From: Methanobacterium sp. UBA176 | Lineage (GTDB): Archaea; Methanobacteriota; Methanobacteria; Methanobacteriales; Methanobacteriaceae | Direction of reading: 5' to 3' | Assembly: GCA_002505765.1 (NCBI GenBank) | Contig: DAVZ01000008.1 | Coordinates: 1 to 52,032, forward strand | DNA: 52,032 nucleotides | Part shown: positions 44,031 through 52,032 of the stretch, in pieces | Numbering within the stretch: the stretch's first letter is position 1 | Layout: each line of letters starts with the position of its first letter | The notes under the pieces: model-generated | What the model was told of the DNA's origin: nothing | Databases searched by the model: none | Seen by the model: only the letters and a program-made list of their open reading frames with translations | Program-made: the position numbers and the translations under genes

Positions 44031-44831
44031 TCAGCGAAGGATGTTATCTCTTATTTTTGGATATGCGACTTCAGGTCTTTTTATAGCAAATGAATTTTCT
44101 AAATCCTGGTGCATTTTCATTGCTATTTCAATTGGGATTCCTATTGCCATGTATTCAGGAGGAAACCATACATTTCCAGTTGGATCAACAGGACCTATAA
44201 ATGACATTCCTTTCGGGGCTTTTTTTGCCATTCCAGCAGGATATGTTACAAAAGTAGCACAAGCAGGACCCATTGGCATGCTGATGACATTGAATGGATT
44301 GGTTGTTCTAAAATGAATAAGACTGCTTAAATTCCTTATTTGCTCGCCTTTACCGAAACATAATATAGATTTAATAACCTTGTCATCCTCTGTATCAGAA
44401 CATTTTCTTATTACAAGGTATTTTCCAGGGGTGCTTATTTCACCAATGGATTCTCGCCATTTTTCAAAAATCTCCGGGCTTGCTTTCAGGTATTCAGCTT
44501 CACCGCCTCTAAATTTTTCGTGGCCGGTTGATACAAAATATTTTATATACTCCATAGGTTCAATAAATCCCAGCCAGCTCATTGCCCCTGGGCAACACCC
44601 TTTCAGTGTATCTTTCCCTATATACAGTGCAGACATTTTTTCATCAATAGCAACAGATAATATGGCTTTGGCTACACATTGAGATACAGAACACATGGGG
44701 ACTGCATCATCTGGGATTTCTTCAGAACTATAAACACATAAAGGACCTGTATCTAACATACCAGCTCGAGTAATGCTCTTACCAATTTCTCTGGTGTTTA
44801 TTTTTGAAATATTAATCATCTTCTTCGTCAT
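44031..44831 (-). CDS. DUF169 family protein
   Basis: A 266-aa soluble protein with several cysteines and the DUF169-like blocks GCCPGAMSWLGF, STGHEKFRGGEAEYLKASPE and PMGPACATFVTYPAG. Function of the family is unknown; the Cys/Gly pattern hints at a cofactor or metal, but this is not shown. ATG at 44819 is an alternative start. It lies between uvrC and uvrB and is divergent from uvrB. Confidence 0.82.
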   Translation of the reverse strand: MTKKMINISKINTREIGKSITRAGMLDTGPLCVYSSEEIPDDAVPMCSVSQCVAKAILSVAIDEKMSALYIGKDTLKGCCPGAMSWLGFIEPMEYIKYFVSTGHEKFRGGEAEYLKASPEIFEKWRESIGEISTPGKYLVIRKCSDTEDDKVIKSILCFGKGEQIRNLSSLIHFRTTNPFNVISMPMGPACATFVTYPAGMAKKAPKGMSFIGPVDPTGNVWFPPEYMAIGIPIEIAMKMHQDLENSFAIKRPEVAYPKIRDNILR

Positions 44832-45016
44832 ACCATCATTATTTATAATACATTTACCAATATAAATTAATCTTCATATATATGTTAGCAGATAAAACTT
44901 CAAAAAGGATTACTTTTCAAATGCTCTTACTTAAAACCTATTAGTACTGATGATAATTCTAAATCATATAAAGATCATAAATATTCTGAAATCTTTTCTC
45001 ATAGTGAGGATTTAAA

Positions 45017-46972
45017 ATGACCAAATTTAAACTTGTATCTAATTATAAACCCCTGGGAGATCAGCCTAAAGCAATAAATTCTATTGTAAATGGAATTAAT
45101 AATGGTTTAAATCATCAGACCCTCCTTGGAGTAACTGGATCAGGAAAGACTTTCACCATGGCTAATGTAATAAAAGAGATACAGAAGCCAACATTAGTTA
45201 TATCACACAATAAAACACTTGCTGCACAGCTTTATGAGGAATTTAAAGAATTCTTCCCTGAAAATGCTGTGGAGTACTTTGTCAGCTACTATGATTATTA
45301 TCAGCCAGAAGCATACATACCACATACAGATACCTATATTGACAAGGAAGCAAGCATTAACGACGAAATAGATCAGATGAGGCACTCAGCTACCCAATCT
45401 TTACTTTCGAGAGATGATGTAATCGTTGTTTCAAGCGTTTCATGCATATATGGTATTGGTTCTCCTGAAGATTACGGAGATCACCTTCTCCATATGAGAA
45501 TTGGAGAAATACATGAAAGAGAAGAAATATTGTCAAAATTAGTGCATATACAATATGAAAGAAACGATATAGATTTTACCAGAGGTAAATTCAGAGCAAG
45601 GGGGGATGTAATAGAGATATTCCCGGTTCACGGCTCATTTCCAATAAGAGTTGAACTTTTCGGTGATGAAATAGATGGATTATCCTATATAGACCCCTTG
45701 AAAGGAGATATAATAAAAAAAATTGATAGAATCACTGTATTTCCAGCAAAACACTTTGTAATTTCAGAAAGTAAAATGCATAGAGCAATAAGATCTATAG
45801 AAGCAGAATTAGAAGATAGATTACTTATTTTGCATTCACAGAATAAATTACTTGAAGCACAGCGTCTTGAGCAGAGAACGAGATTTGATATTGAAATGCT
45901 TGAAGAGATGGGTTACTGTCCTGGAGTAGAGAACTATTCACTTCATTTAAGCGGAAGAAAATGGGGAAGCATGCCCCATACTCTTATAAAATATTTCCCT
46001 GAAAATTTTTTAACAATAATTGATGAATCCCACGTTACTGTTCCTCAAATAGGAGGAATGTATGCAGGTGATCGTGCGCGTAAGGATTCTCTTGTAAATT
46101 ATGGATTCAGACTTCCATCAGCCCGTGAAAACCGGCCTCTTAATTTTGATGAGTTTGAGAGTCTTATGAACCAGGTTGTATACGTATCTGCAACCCCTGC
46201 CAAATTCGAGCTTGAGAAAAGTCAAAATATTGTTGAGCAGATAATAAGACCAACAGGACTTGTTGACCCTGAAGTAATAATTAAACCAGTAAATGGACAG
46301 GTAGATCATCTTTTAGGGGAAGTTCAAAAAAGAATTAAACTTAATCAGAGAATACTGGTAACCACACTAACTAAAAAGATGGCAGAGGACCTCACAGATT
46401 ATTACGCTAAAATAGGGATTAAGGTAAGGTATCTTCACTCTGAAATAGGTACTCTGGAACGTATTGAGATAATAGATGACCTTAGAAGAGGTGAATTCGA
46501 TGTTCTTGTTGGTGTAAACCTTTTAAGGGAAGGGCTGGACCTTCCAGAGGTTTCTTTAATCGGAATCCTTGATGCGGATAAAGAGGGTTTCCTCCGCTCA
46601 GAAACATCTCTTATTCAGACTATTGGACGTGCTGCAAGAAATGTGGAAGGACAGGTAATTATATATGCTAATGAAATAACAAAATCAGTGGAATCTGCTG
46701 TGGAAATAACAAATAGAAGAAGACAAATGCAGATTGAGTATAATAAAAAACATAATATAACTCCCAAATCTGTGGTAAGATCCATAAAGCAAAAGCAGAA
46801 AAGGGATAAAATTGAACTTATAGATCATATTGAAAATATTCCCAAAGATGAAATACGTCTTCTAATTAAGGATCTTGAACACGAAATGAAACTGGCTGCA
46901 GCTAAACTCAATTTTGAAAAAGCAGCGAAGATCAGAGACAAAATAAATTCTTTAGAAGGGGTTTCTAAATGA
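45017..46972 (+). CDS. uvrB: Excinuclease ABC subunit B
   Basis: A 651-aa damage-verifying helicase of excision repair. Walker A GVTGSGKTFTMAN lies near residues 38-50, the beta-hairpin YYDYYQPEAYIP near 92-105, DESH box, helicase motif VI QTIGRAARN, and a C-terminal UVR motif (about 615-650) for UvrC contact. GTGAGGAT precedes the ATG. The stop overlaps uvrA by four bases (ATGA), so UvrB and UvrA are made together. Confidence 0.95.
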   Translation: MTKFKLVSNYKPLGDQPKAINSIVNGINNGLNHQTLLGVTGSGKTFTMANVIKEIQKPTLVISHNKTLAAQLYEEFKEFFPENAVEYFVSYYDYYQPEAYIPHTDTYIDKEASINDEIDQMRHSATQSLLSRDDVIVVSSVSCIYGIGSPEDYGDHLLHMRIGEIHEREEILSKLVHIQYERNDIDFTRGKFRARGDVIEIFPVHGSFPIRVELFGDEIDGLSYIDPLKGDIIKKIDRITVFPAKHFVISESKMHRAIRSIEAELEDRLLILHSQNKLLEAQRLEQRTRFDIEMLEEMGYCPGVENYSLHLSGRKWGSMPHTLIKYFPENFLTIIDESHVTVPQIGGMYAGDRARKDSLVNYGFRLPSARENRPLNFDEFESLMNQVVYVSATPAKFELEKSQNIVEQIIRPTGLVDPEVIIKPVNGQVDHLLGEVQKRIKLNQRILVTTLTKKMAEDLTDYYAKIGIKVRYLHSEIGTLERIEIIDDLRRGEFDVLVGVNLLREGLDLPEVSLIGILDADKEGFLRSETSLIQTIGRAARNVEGQVIIYANEITKSVESAVEITNRRRQMQIEYNKKHNITPKSVVRSIKQKQKRDKIELIDHIENIPKDEIRLLIKDLEHEMKLAAAKLNFEKAAKIRDKINSLEGVSK

Positions 46973-49872
46973 ATTCCAAAAGGGACAACATCGTCATTAA
47001 GGGTGCAAGGGAGCACAATCTAAAGAACCTGGATATAACCATACCCAGGGATAAATTCGTGGTAATAACTGGAATAAGCGGTTCAGGTAAATCATCACTT
47101 GCATTTGATACCATATATGCTGAAGGGCAGCGAAGATATGTAGAATCCCTTTCAGCTTATGCAAGACAATTTTTAGGTCAAATGAAAAAGCCAGAAGTGG
47201 ATTATATTGAAGGATTATCCCCAGCTATCTCCATTGACCAGAAAACAACAAAAATGAATCCTAGATCTACTGTGGGAACCGTGACAGAGATTTACGATTA
47301 TTTAAGACTTCTATATGCAAGGATAGGTCTACCCCACTGTTATAAGTGCGGGAAACCTATTTCTCAGCAAACTTCAGGACAGATTGTAGATAACATTTAT
47401 AAAGAGCCAGAAGGAACTAAAATACAGGTTCTTGCACCTGTTGTTAAAGATAGGAAGGGAGAACACATTAAAATATTTGAAGACCTCAAAAAGAGAGGTT
47501 TCGTTAGAGTCAGGGTAGACGGTGAAGTGCTTAGCCTTGATGAAGATATTGAACTGGATAAAAACCGAAAACATACAGTTGATGTAGTTGTGGATAGACT
47601 TGTTATAAGATATGATGATGATTTTAAGAGAAGACTTGCTGATTCAGTGGAAACTGCACTTGAACTTGGTGAGGGGTTAATAACGGTTCTTTTAGAAAAA
47701 GATGGTGAAAGCAAGGAGAAGATATTCAGCGAACATTTTGCATGCCCTGACTGTGATATAAACTTCGAAGAAATCAGCCCGAGATCATTTTCATTTAACA
47801 GTCCACATGGGGCCTGCCCTGAATGTAACGGTCTTGGAAGTAAAATGGAAATGGATACAGACCTTGTAGTTCCTAATAAAACGCTTTCGCTAAATGAAGG
47901 AGCAATACTTCCCTGGAGTAAATCTAAAAAGAGGGATAATTATTACTATCAAATGCTTAAGGCAATAGCAGATCATTATGGGTTTGGTATGGACCTTCCA
48001 TTCCAGGATCTCCATGAAAAGTACCAGAATATAATCCTTTATGGCTCCTCAGAAAGAATCGAATTTACATTCAGGCGAAGAAACAGACTGCATCATGTTA
48101 AAAGAAAATTTGAAGGCGTAATAAAGAGAATGGAACGCCTGTTTATGGATACAAAGTCAAATTACATGAGGAGTTACATTGGCCAATTTATGAGCGATAG
48201 AAAATGTCCAGCATGTAATGGGTCACGATTATGTCCTGAAAGCAGATCAGTTACTGTTGGGGATAAATCCATAGCAGAAATCGTTGCCATGCCCATTAAA
48301 GAATCAAAAAAATTTTTTGAGAAACTTGAACTAACTGCAATGGAACATTTCATTGCAAAAGAGATACTAAAAGAGATAAATGAACGGTTAAGCTTCTTAG
48401 CTGATGTAGGATTGGATTACATTACTATGGACAGATCATCAGGTACCCTTTCAGGTGGTGAAGCTCAGAGAATCCGACTTGCAACCCAGATAGGCTCAGG
48501 GCTTGTTGGAGTTCTGTATATTCTTGATGAACCAAGTATAGGACTCCACCAGAGAGATAACCAGAAGTTAATAGAAACTTTGAAACGACTCAGAGATATT
48601 GGAAATACTTTGATTATCGTTGAACACGATGAAGAAACAATATTGTCAGCTGATCACGTTGTTGATATTGGTCCTGGAGCTGGAGAGCATGGAGGAAGGG
48701 TAATTGCAGAAGGTACTCCAGTGGAGATAATGGATATTCAGGAATCAATCACAGGTAGATATATATCTAAAAATGAAACCATTGAAATTCCTAAAGAACG
48801 GAAAACTCCAAACGGTAAATTTATCACAGTTAAAGGCGCCAGACAAAATAATCTTAAAAATATAGATGTTAACATACCTTTAGGAGTGTTTACATGTGTT
48901 ACCGGTGTATCAGGCTCTGGAAAAAGTACACTCATAAATGACGTGCTTTACAGGGGTCTCTACGGAGAATTTAATAGAAAACATGTCAATACTGGAAAAC
49001 ACGACGAAATTTCAGGTACTTCCAATATAGATAAAGTGATAATTATTGATCAATCCCCAATAGGCAGAACACCTCGTTCCAATCCTGCTACCTATACCGG
49101 TGTATTTACATATATCAGGGAGATTTTCTCTCAATCACTTGCAGCCAAAAAAAGAGGTTATAAACCAGGAAGATTCAGTTTTAACGTTAAAGGAGGACGT
49201 TGTGAGGCATGTAATGGCGATGGTATAATCAAGATAGAAATGCACTTTTTAGCAGATGTCTATGTGCCATGCGAAGTATGTAAGGGTAAAAGATACAACA
49301 AAGAGACTTTAGACATTCGTTATAAAAGTAAAAACATTGCTGACGTTCTGGATATGACCATTGAAGAAGCTCTACACTTCTTTAGAAACATTCCACGTAT
49401 CCATAAAAAGCTTAAAACACTGGATGATGTTGGACTGGGATACATAAAACTTGGACAACCGGCAACAACACTTTCAGGAGGCGAAGCTCAACGAGTTAAG
49501 CTTTCAAAAGAGTTAAGCCGCCAGAGTACTGGAAAAACATTGTATATTCTGGACGAACCAACTACAGGTCTGCATTTTGCAGATATTAAAAAGTTACTTC
49601 AGGTTCTCGGGCGACTTACAGGTTCAGGAAACACAGTTTTAGTTATTGAGCACAATCTCGATGTTATTAAAACTGCTGATTACATTTTAGACCTTGGACC
49701 TGAAGGTGGTGACGAAGGAGGACTTATAGTTGCTGAAGGAACCCCTGAAGAAGTTGCATTAAGTGATACTTATACCGGAAAGTTCTTAAAAGAAGTTTTA
49801 GAGGGTAAATCTTCTTTTTTAGAAATCAACCAGAACGCTGTTTTAGGGGAGCTTTCATCAAACAATAAATAA
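46969..49872 (+). CDS. uvrA: Excinuclease ABC subunit A
   Basis: A 967-aa double ABC ATPase that finds DNA damage. Two P-loops (GISGSGKSSLAF near 34; GVSGSGKSTLIN near 645), two LSGGEAQR signature motifs, and zinc modules CPDC...CPEC and CEAC...CEVC are all intact. Full bacterial length. Archaea usually lack UvrABC, so the set was probably acquired from bacteria by an ancestor of methanogens. A T8 run follows the stop. Confidence 0.95.
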   Translation: MNSKRDNIVIKGAREHNLKNLDITIPRDKFVVITGISGSGKSSLAFDTIYAEGQRRYVESLSAYARQFLGQMKKPEVDYIEGLSPAISIDQKTTKMNPRSTVGTVTEIYDYLRLLYARIGLPHCYKCGKPISQQTSGQIVDNIYKEPEGTKIQVLAPVVKDRKGEHIKIFEDLKKRGFVRVRVDGEVLSLDEDIELDKNRKHTVDVVVDRLVIRYDDDFKRRLADSVETALELGEGLITVLLEKDGESKEKIFSEHFACPDCDINFEEISPRSFSFNSPHGACPECNGLGSKMEMDTDLVVPNKTLSLNEGAILPWSKSKKRDNYYYQMLKAIADHYGFGMDLPFQDLHEKYQNIILYGSSERIEFTFRRRNRLHHVKRKFEGVIKRMERLFMDTKSNYMRSYIGQFMSDRKCPACNGSRLCPESRSVTVGDKSIAEIVAMPIKESKKFFEKLELTAMEHFIAKEILKEINERLSFLADVGLDYITMDRSSGTLSGGEAQRIRLATQIGSGLVGVLYILDEPSIGLHQRDNQKLIETLKRLRDIGNTLIIVEHDEETILSADHVVDIGPGAGEHGGRVIAEGTPVEIMDIQESITGRYISKNETIEIPKERKTPNGKFITVKGARQNNLKNIDVNIPLGVFTCVTGVSGSGKSTLINDVLYRGLYGEFNRKHVNTGKHDEISGTSNIDKVIIIDQSPIGRTPRSNPATYTGVFTYIREIFSQSLAAKKRGYKPGRFSFNVKGGRCEACNGDGIIKIEMHFLADVYVPCEVCKGKRYNKETLDIRYKSKNIADVLDMTIEEALHFFRNIPRIHKKLKTLDDVGLGYIKLGQPATTLSGGEAQRVKLSKELSRQSTGKTLYILDEPTTGLHFADIKKLLQVLGRLTGSGNTVLVIEHNLDVIKTADYILDLGPEGGDEGGLIVAEGTPEEVALSDTYTGKFLKEVLEGKSSFLEINQNAVLGELSSNNK

Positions 49873-49875
49873 TTA

Positions 49876-49883
49876 TTTTTTTT
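49876..49883 (+). terminator. Oligo-T terminator after uvrA
   Basis: Eight T residues just downstream of the uvrA stop, a typical archaeal termination signal. Confidence 0.5.
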
Positions 49884-50010
49884 ATCTCAAAGATCTATGG
49901 AACTTATATTTAGATTATTACTTTGAAATACAAAACTAAAAGTATTACTTCAGAATATAATATTAATATATTTGTAATTTTTCAGGTTGTCTGGATATGG
50001 AGGAATATCC

Positions 50011-50922
50011 ATGAGTAATAAATTTGGGGAAGTATTTTTAATTAAAACAAATGAAAGATATTCTGGAATAAATGAATTGATGGAACAGTTTAATTTATCT
50101 GAATTTCAGGGGGATAAAGTAGCAATAAAAGCCAATTTCAACAGCGCAGATCCCTTTCCTGCATCAACCCACATTGATACATTAACAACTATTATAAAAA
50201 AGCTTAAGGAAGCTGAAGTAGAGGAAATAATACTTGCTGAGCGAAGTGGAATGGGAAATACCAATGATGTGCTGGAAAGAATGGGAGTATTTAAATTAGC
50301 TGAAGAACTTAAATTTAGAGCTATTGCGCTTGATAAAGAGGACAAGAAGGAATGGGTTAAAATTGAAAGGGATGAAACACATTGGATTAAAGGTTTTTAT
50401 ATATCCAGACTTTTTTTAGAGACAAAGAGGGTAATTCAGACATGTTGTCTTAAAACTCATAGATTTGGAGGGCATTTTACATTATCACTTAAAAATTCGG
50501 TGGGATTGGTAGCAAAAAGACTTCCCAGGGGATTGTATAACTACATGGCTGAACTGCACATGTCTCCCTATCAAAGACAGATGATAGCTGAAATAAACAG
50601 ATATTATCATGTTGACCTGGTGATAATGGATGCAGTAAAGGCATTTATAAGTAAAGGGCCTGAACAGGGAGAACTGGCACAACCAAATTTAATTCTTGCA
50701 AGCAGTGATAGGGTTGCTTTAGATGCAGTTGGTGTTGCTATTTTAAGAAATTATGGTGTCAAAACAGACATATCTAAAGGAAAGATATTTGAACTTGATC
50801 AAATTAAAAGAGCTACTCAAATAGGAGTGGGAGCTCAATCAGCCGATGAAATAGAGTTAATTTCTTTGAACGATGATGCTGAAGCAGATTTAAAAAATAT
50901 AGAAAGGATGTTAGCTGCATAA
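50011..50922 (+). CDS. DUF362 family protein
   Basis: A 303-aa protein with the DUF362 pattern: VAIKANFNSADPFPASTH near the start, a VIQTCCLKTHRFGGHFTLSLKN block, and VDLVIMDAVKAFISKGPEQGE. The usual C-terminal ferredoxin domain of some relatives is absent. GGAGG seven bases before ATG 50011 supports this start over an in-frame TTG at 49987. The biochemical role of the family is unknown. Confidence 0.85.
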   Translation: MSNKFGEVFLIKTNERYSGINELMEQFNLSEFQGDKVAIKANFNSADPFPASTHIDTLTTIIKKLKEAEVEEIILAERSGMGNTNDVLERMGVFKLAEELKFRAIALDKEDKKEWVKIERDETHWIKGFYISRLFLETKRVIQTCCLKTHRFGGHFTLSLKNSVGLVAKRLPRGLYNYMAELHMSPYQRQMIAEINRYYHVDLVIMDAVKAFISKGPEQGELAQPNLILASSDRVALDAVGVAILRNYGVKTDISKGKIFELDQIKRATQIGVGAQSADEIELISLNDDAEADLKNIERMLAA

Positions 50923-50948
50923 TTTTTTATTTTAAACAGGAGTAAATC

Positions 50949-51545
50949 ATGCAAAAACCTTATGAAACCAGGGTTAAAGAGGGAGTTGTTGTTGTTGAGC
51001 CCCACAGACCCAAACTAAAGGAAAAAACCTTCTTTTTTATTTCAGGTATTATTGTAAGCGTTCCCATGACCCTCCTTTTTGGAGCCCTTACCAGTGATTT
51101 TTTAGGAAATTTATCCTTTATTTTCGCAAATTTAATATCTTTACTTATTTTTACACCGTTAATTGAAGAATTTGCCAAGGCATTCCCACTATTTTACAGA
51201 CATGGAGAAACTGAAAGGTCTATTTTTATTTTGGGATTCCTTGTTGGCCTTGGATTTGGAATATCTGAGTTTTTCCTTTATGTGTTTGCCTTTGGGGTGC
51301 CTTTTCCCCTAAGATTACCTGGAATTTTATTCCATGCAGCAAGTACTTCAATAATTGCTTTTGGTATCGCTAAAAAGAACCCTATACCATTTTATCTAAT
51401 TGCAGTAGGTTTACATTTCTTAAATAACCTTTCAGCTATTTTTTTGTTTGGAACTATAGGAATTATCGTTGCCAACCTCGGATCCTATTATTTATCATGG
51501 CGTTTTTATAATGAAACTTCAGAAAGATTTATTGAAGAGATTTAA
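50949..51545 (+). CDS. PrsW-family membrane protease
   Basis: A 198-aa protein with a hydrophilic N-terminus of about 25 residues and six or so membrane segments. Putative catalytic residues: EE in PLIEEFAKAFPLF (about 75), His in LFHAAST (about 127) and His-Asn in GLHFLNNL (about 156), the PrsW/CPBP-like set. Such proteases cleave membrane proteins such as anti-sigma factors in bacteria; the archaeal substrate is unknown. AGGAG precedes the ATG. Confidence 0.82.
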   Translation: MQKPYETRVKEGVVVVEPHRPKLKEKTFFFISGIIVSVPMTLLFGALTSDFLGNLSFIFANLISLLIFTPLIEEFAKAFPLFYRHGETERSIFILGFLVGLGFGISEFFLYVFAFGVPFPLRLPGILFHAASTSIIAFGIAKKNPIPFYLIAVGLHFLNNLSAIFLFGTIGIIVANLGSYYLSWRFYNETSERFIEEI

Positions 51546-51611
51546 GTCTTTTGAGATTAAATCATTGAAAAAGCTTAAATCATAAAAATAGTAAAAAAAA
51601 AGTTTTTTAAA

Positions 51612-51797
51612 TTATTTTCTATCACATAAAAGAATATTTCCAGTGCCTACATTTTCTCCTTCAACTTCACGAATTATGGTAACCATTGCTTCAACTGGAA
51701 TATTCATAATCCGACTTGCAGTTTCTGAAAATTCTTTAACTAGCTCTGCTTTTTGTTCTTTTGTCATTTTAGGACCTTCAACTGTAATTACAGGCAT
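51612..51797 (-). CDS. 4-oxalocrotonate tautomerase family protein
   Basis: A 61-aa protein starting MPVITVEGPKMTKEQKAEL, with the N-terminal Pro that acts as catalytic base in this family after Met removal. The IPVEAMVTIIREV segment and full length match small tautomerases, which form hexamers. AAGGAGGG precedes the ATG. The physiological substrate in methanogens is not known. Confidence 0.87.
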   Translation of the reverse strand: MPVITVEGPKMTKEQKAELVKEFSETASRIMNIPVEAMVTIIREVEGENVGTGNILLCDRK

Positions 51798-51899
51798 ATT
51801 AAACCCTCCTTAATCAAAAATCTATCTTTTAATTAATCTATCCAATATTATATATTTAACTTATGTTATTTCAGTGGTTGTAGAATTGGTGGGTGCTGG

Positions 51900-52020
51900 A
51901 AAAATCTTTCGATTTTTTTTCACATTGAAAATCTCTCAAAAATTCTCCTAATTTTTTTTTTTGGAGCACGAAAAAACTTAGTTTTACATAAGCTCTGATT
52001 AACATGTCCAGGTTCATGGA
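51900..52020. repeat. Hairpin-rich intergenic end region
   Basis: The 235 bp after the tautomerase start (51798-52032) hold no ORF. There is a perfect stem AAAAATC-tttc-GATTTTT (51900-51917) followed by T's, a possible terminator for a gene beyond the window. There are also further T/A tracts and an inverted repeat GTCCA-ggttca-TGGAC near 52005-52020. The first stem resembles AAATC-tat-GATTT in the gatC-ACT spacer. Confidence 0.45.
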
Positions 52021-52032
52021 CCAAAAAAAAAA

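Noticed and set aside
47374..47714. Minus-strand ORFs inside uvrA
   Set aside because: Antisense shadows of a fully motif-supported UvrA frame.
1..52032. tRNA or rRNA genes
   Set aside because: I saw no cloverleaf with a GGTTCRANNCC-type T arm plus CCA-proximal stem, and no rRNA-like conserved blocks; short GGTTC hits such as the one near 52010 lack the other arms.
1..52032. Insertion sequences or prophage
   Set aside because: No transposase, integrase or terminal inverted repeat pair was recognised on either strand.

Overview
The window looks like chromosome of a mesophilic Methanobacterium-like methanogen (order Methanobacteriales). The grounds are AT-rich DNA, archaeal TATA boxes, GGAGGTGAT-type ribosome binding sites, a complete Eha energy-converting hydrogenase operon, a formylmethanofuran:tetrahydromethanopterin formyltransferase, the archaeal phosphopantoate ligase, and a methanogen-specific output domain. 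From memory the order eha - ftr - sugar kinase - polyferredoxin - CBS protein - asnB - gatC - ACT protein - hom - apgM - pyrG matches the Methanothermobacter chromosome. Genus-level placement is inference.

Layout. 1-3700 is an accessory patch: two TPR genes (the first cut by the window edge) flank a fragment of a large unknown protein, followed by a small membrane ORF and a DUF1616 protein. 3925-18641 is the eha supra-operon: ehaA-Q, ehaR, a formyltransferase, a PfkB sugar kinase, a third polyferredoxin and a CBS protein. The three polyferredoxins carry 22 [4Fe-4S] motifs. The complex should couple sodium or proton re-entry to reduction of low-potential ferredoxin for CO2 reduction, and the embedded formyltransferase acts at the second step of that pathway. 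18716-20159 (minus) holds two related surface proteins with the same C-terminal sorting-like tail and the same upstream promoter element.

20496-26983 is a biosynthetic block: asparagine synthetase, GatC-like protein, ACT regulator, homoserine dehydrogenase, phosphoglycerate mutase and CTP synthase. 27001-36220 is a type IV pilus-like surface locus: an A24 prepilin peptidase, pilins with class III signal peptides, three larger pilin-like proteins including one of 704 aa, and several membrane proteins. 36225-40801 is housekeeping: Dph6, UPF0201, UPF0200, phosphopantoate-beta-alanine ligase, an M42 peptidase and a KaiC-like ATPase. 40841-42094 is a REC-PAS-methanogen output regulator. 42193-49872 holds the bacterial-type UvrC, UvrB and UvrA repair proteins around a DUF169 gene. 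The end carries DUF362, a PrsW-like protease and a tautomerase.

The points most worth a second look are: ehaQ, whose two N-terminal ferredoxin motifs lie upstream of any ATG/GTG/TTG and which seems to start at AUA; pyrG, which may start at CUG; the pilin-like operon with two signal-peptide classes; the paired surface proteins with duplicated promoter and tail; and several genes whose TATA-to-ATG distance of 26-28 nt predicts leaderless mRNAs.
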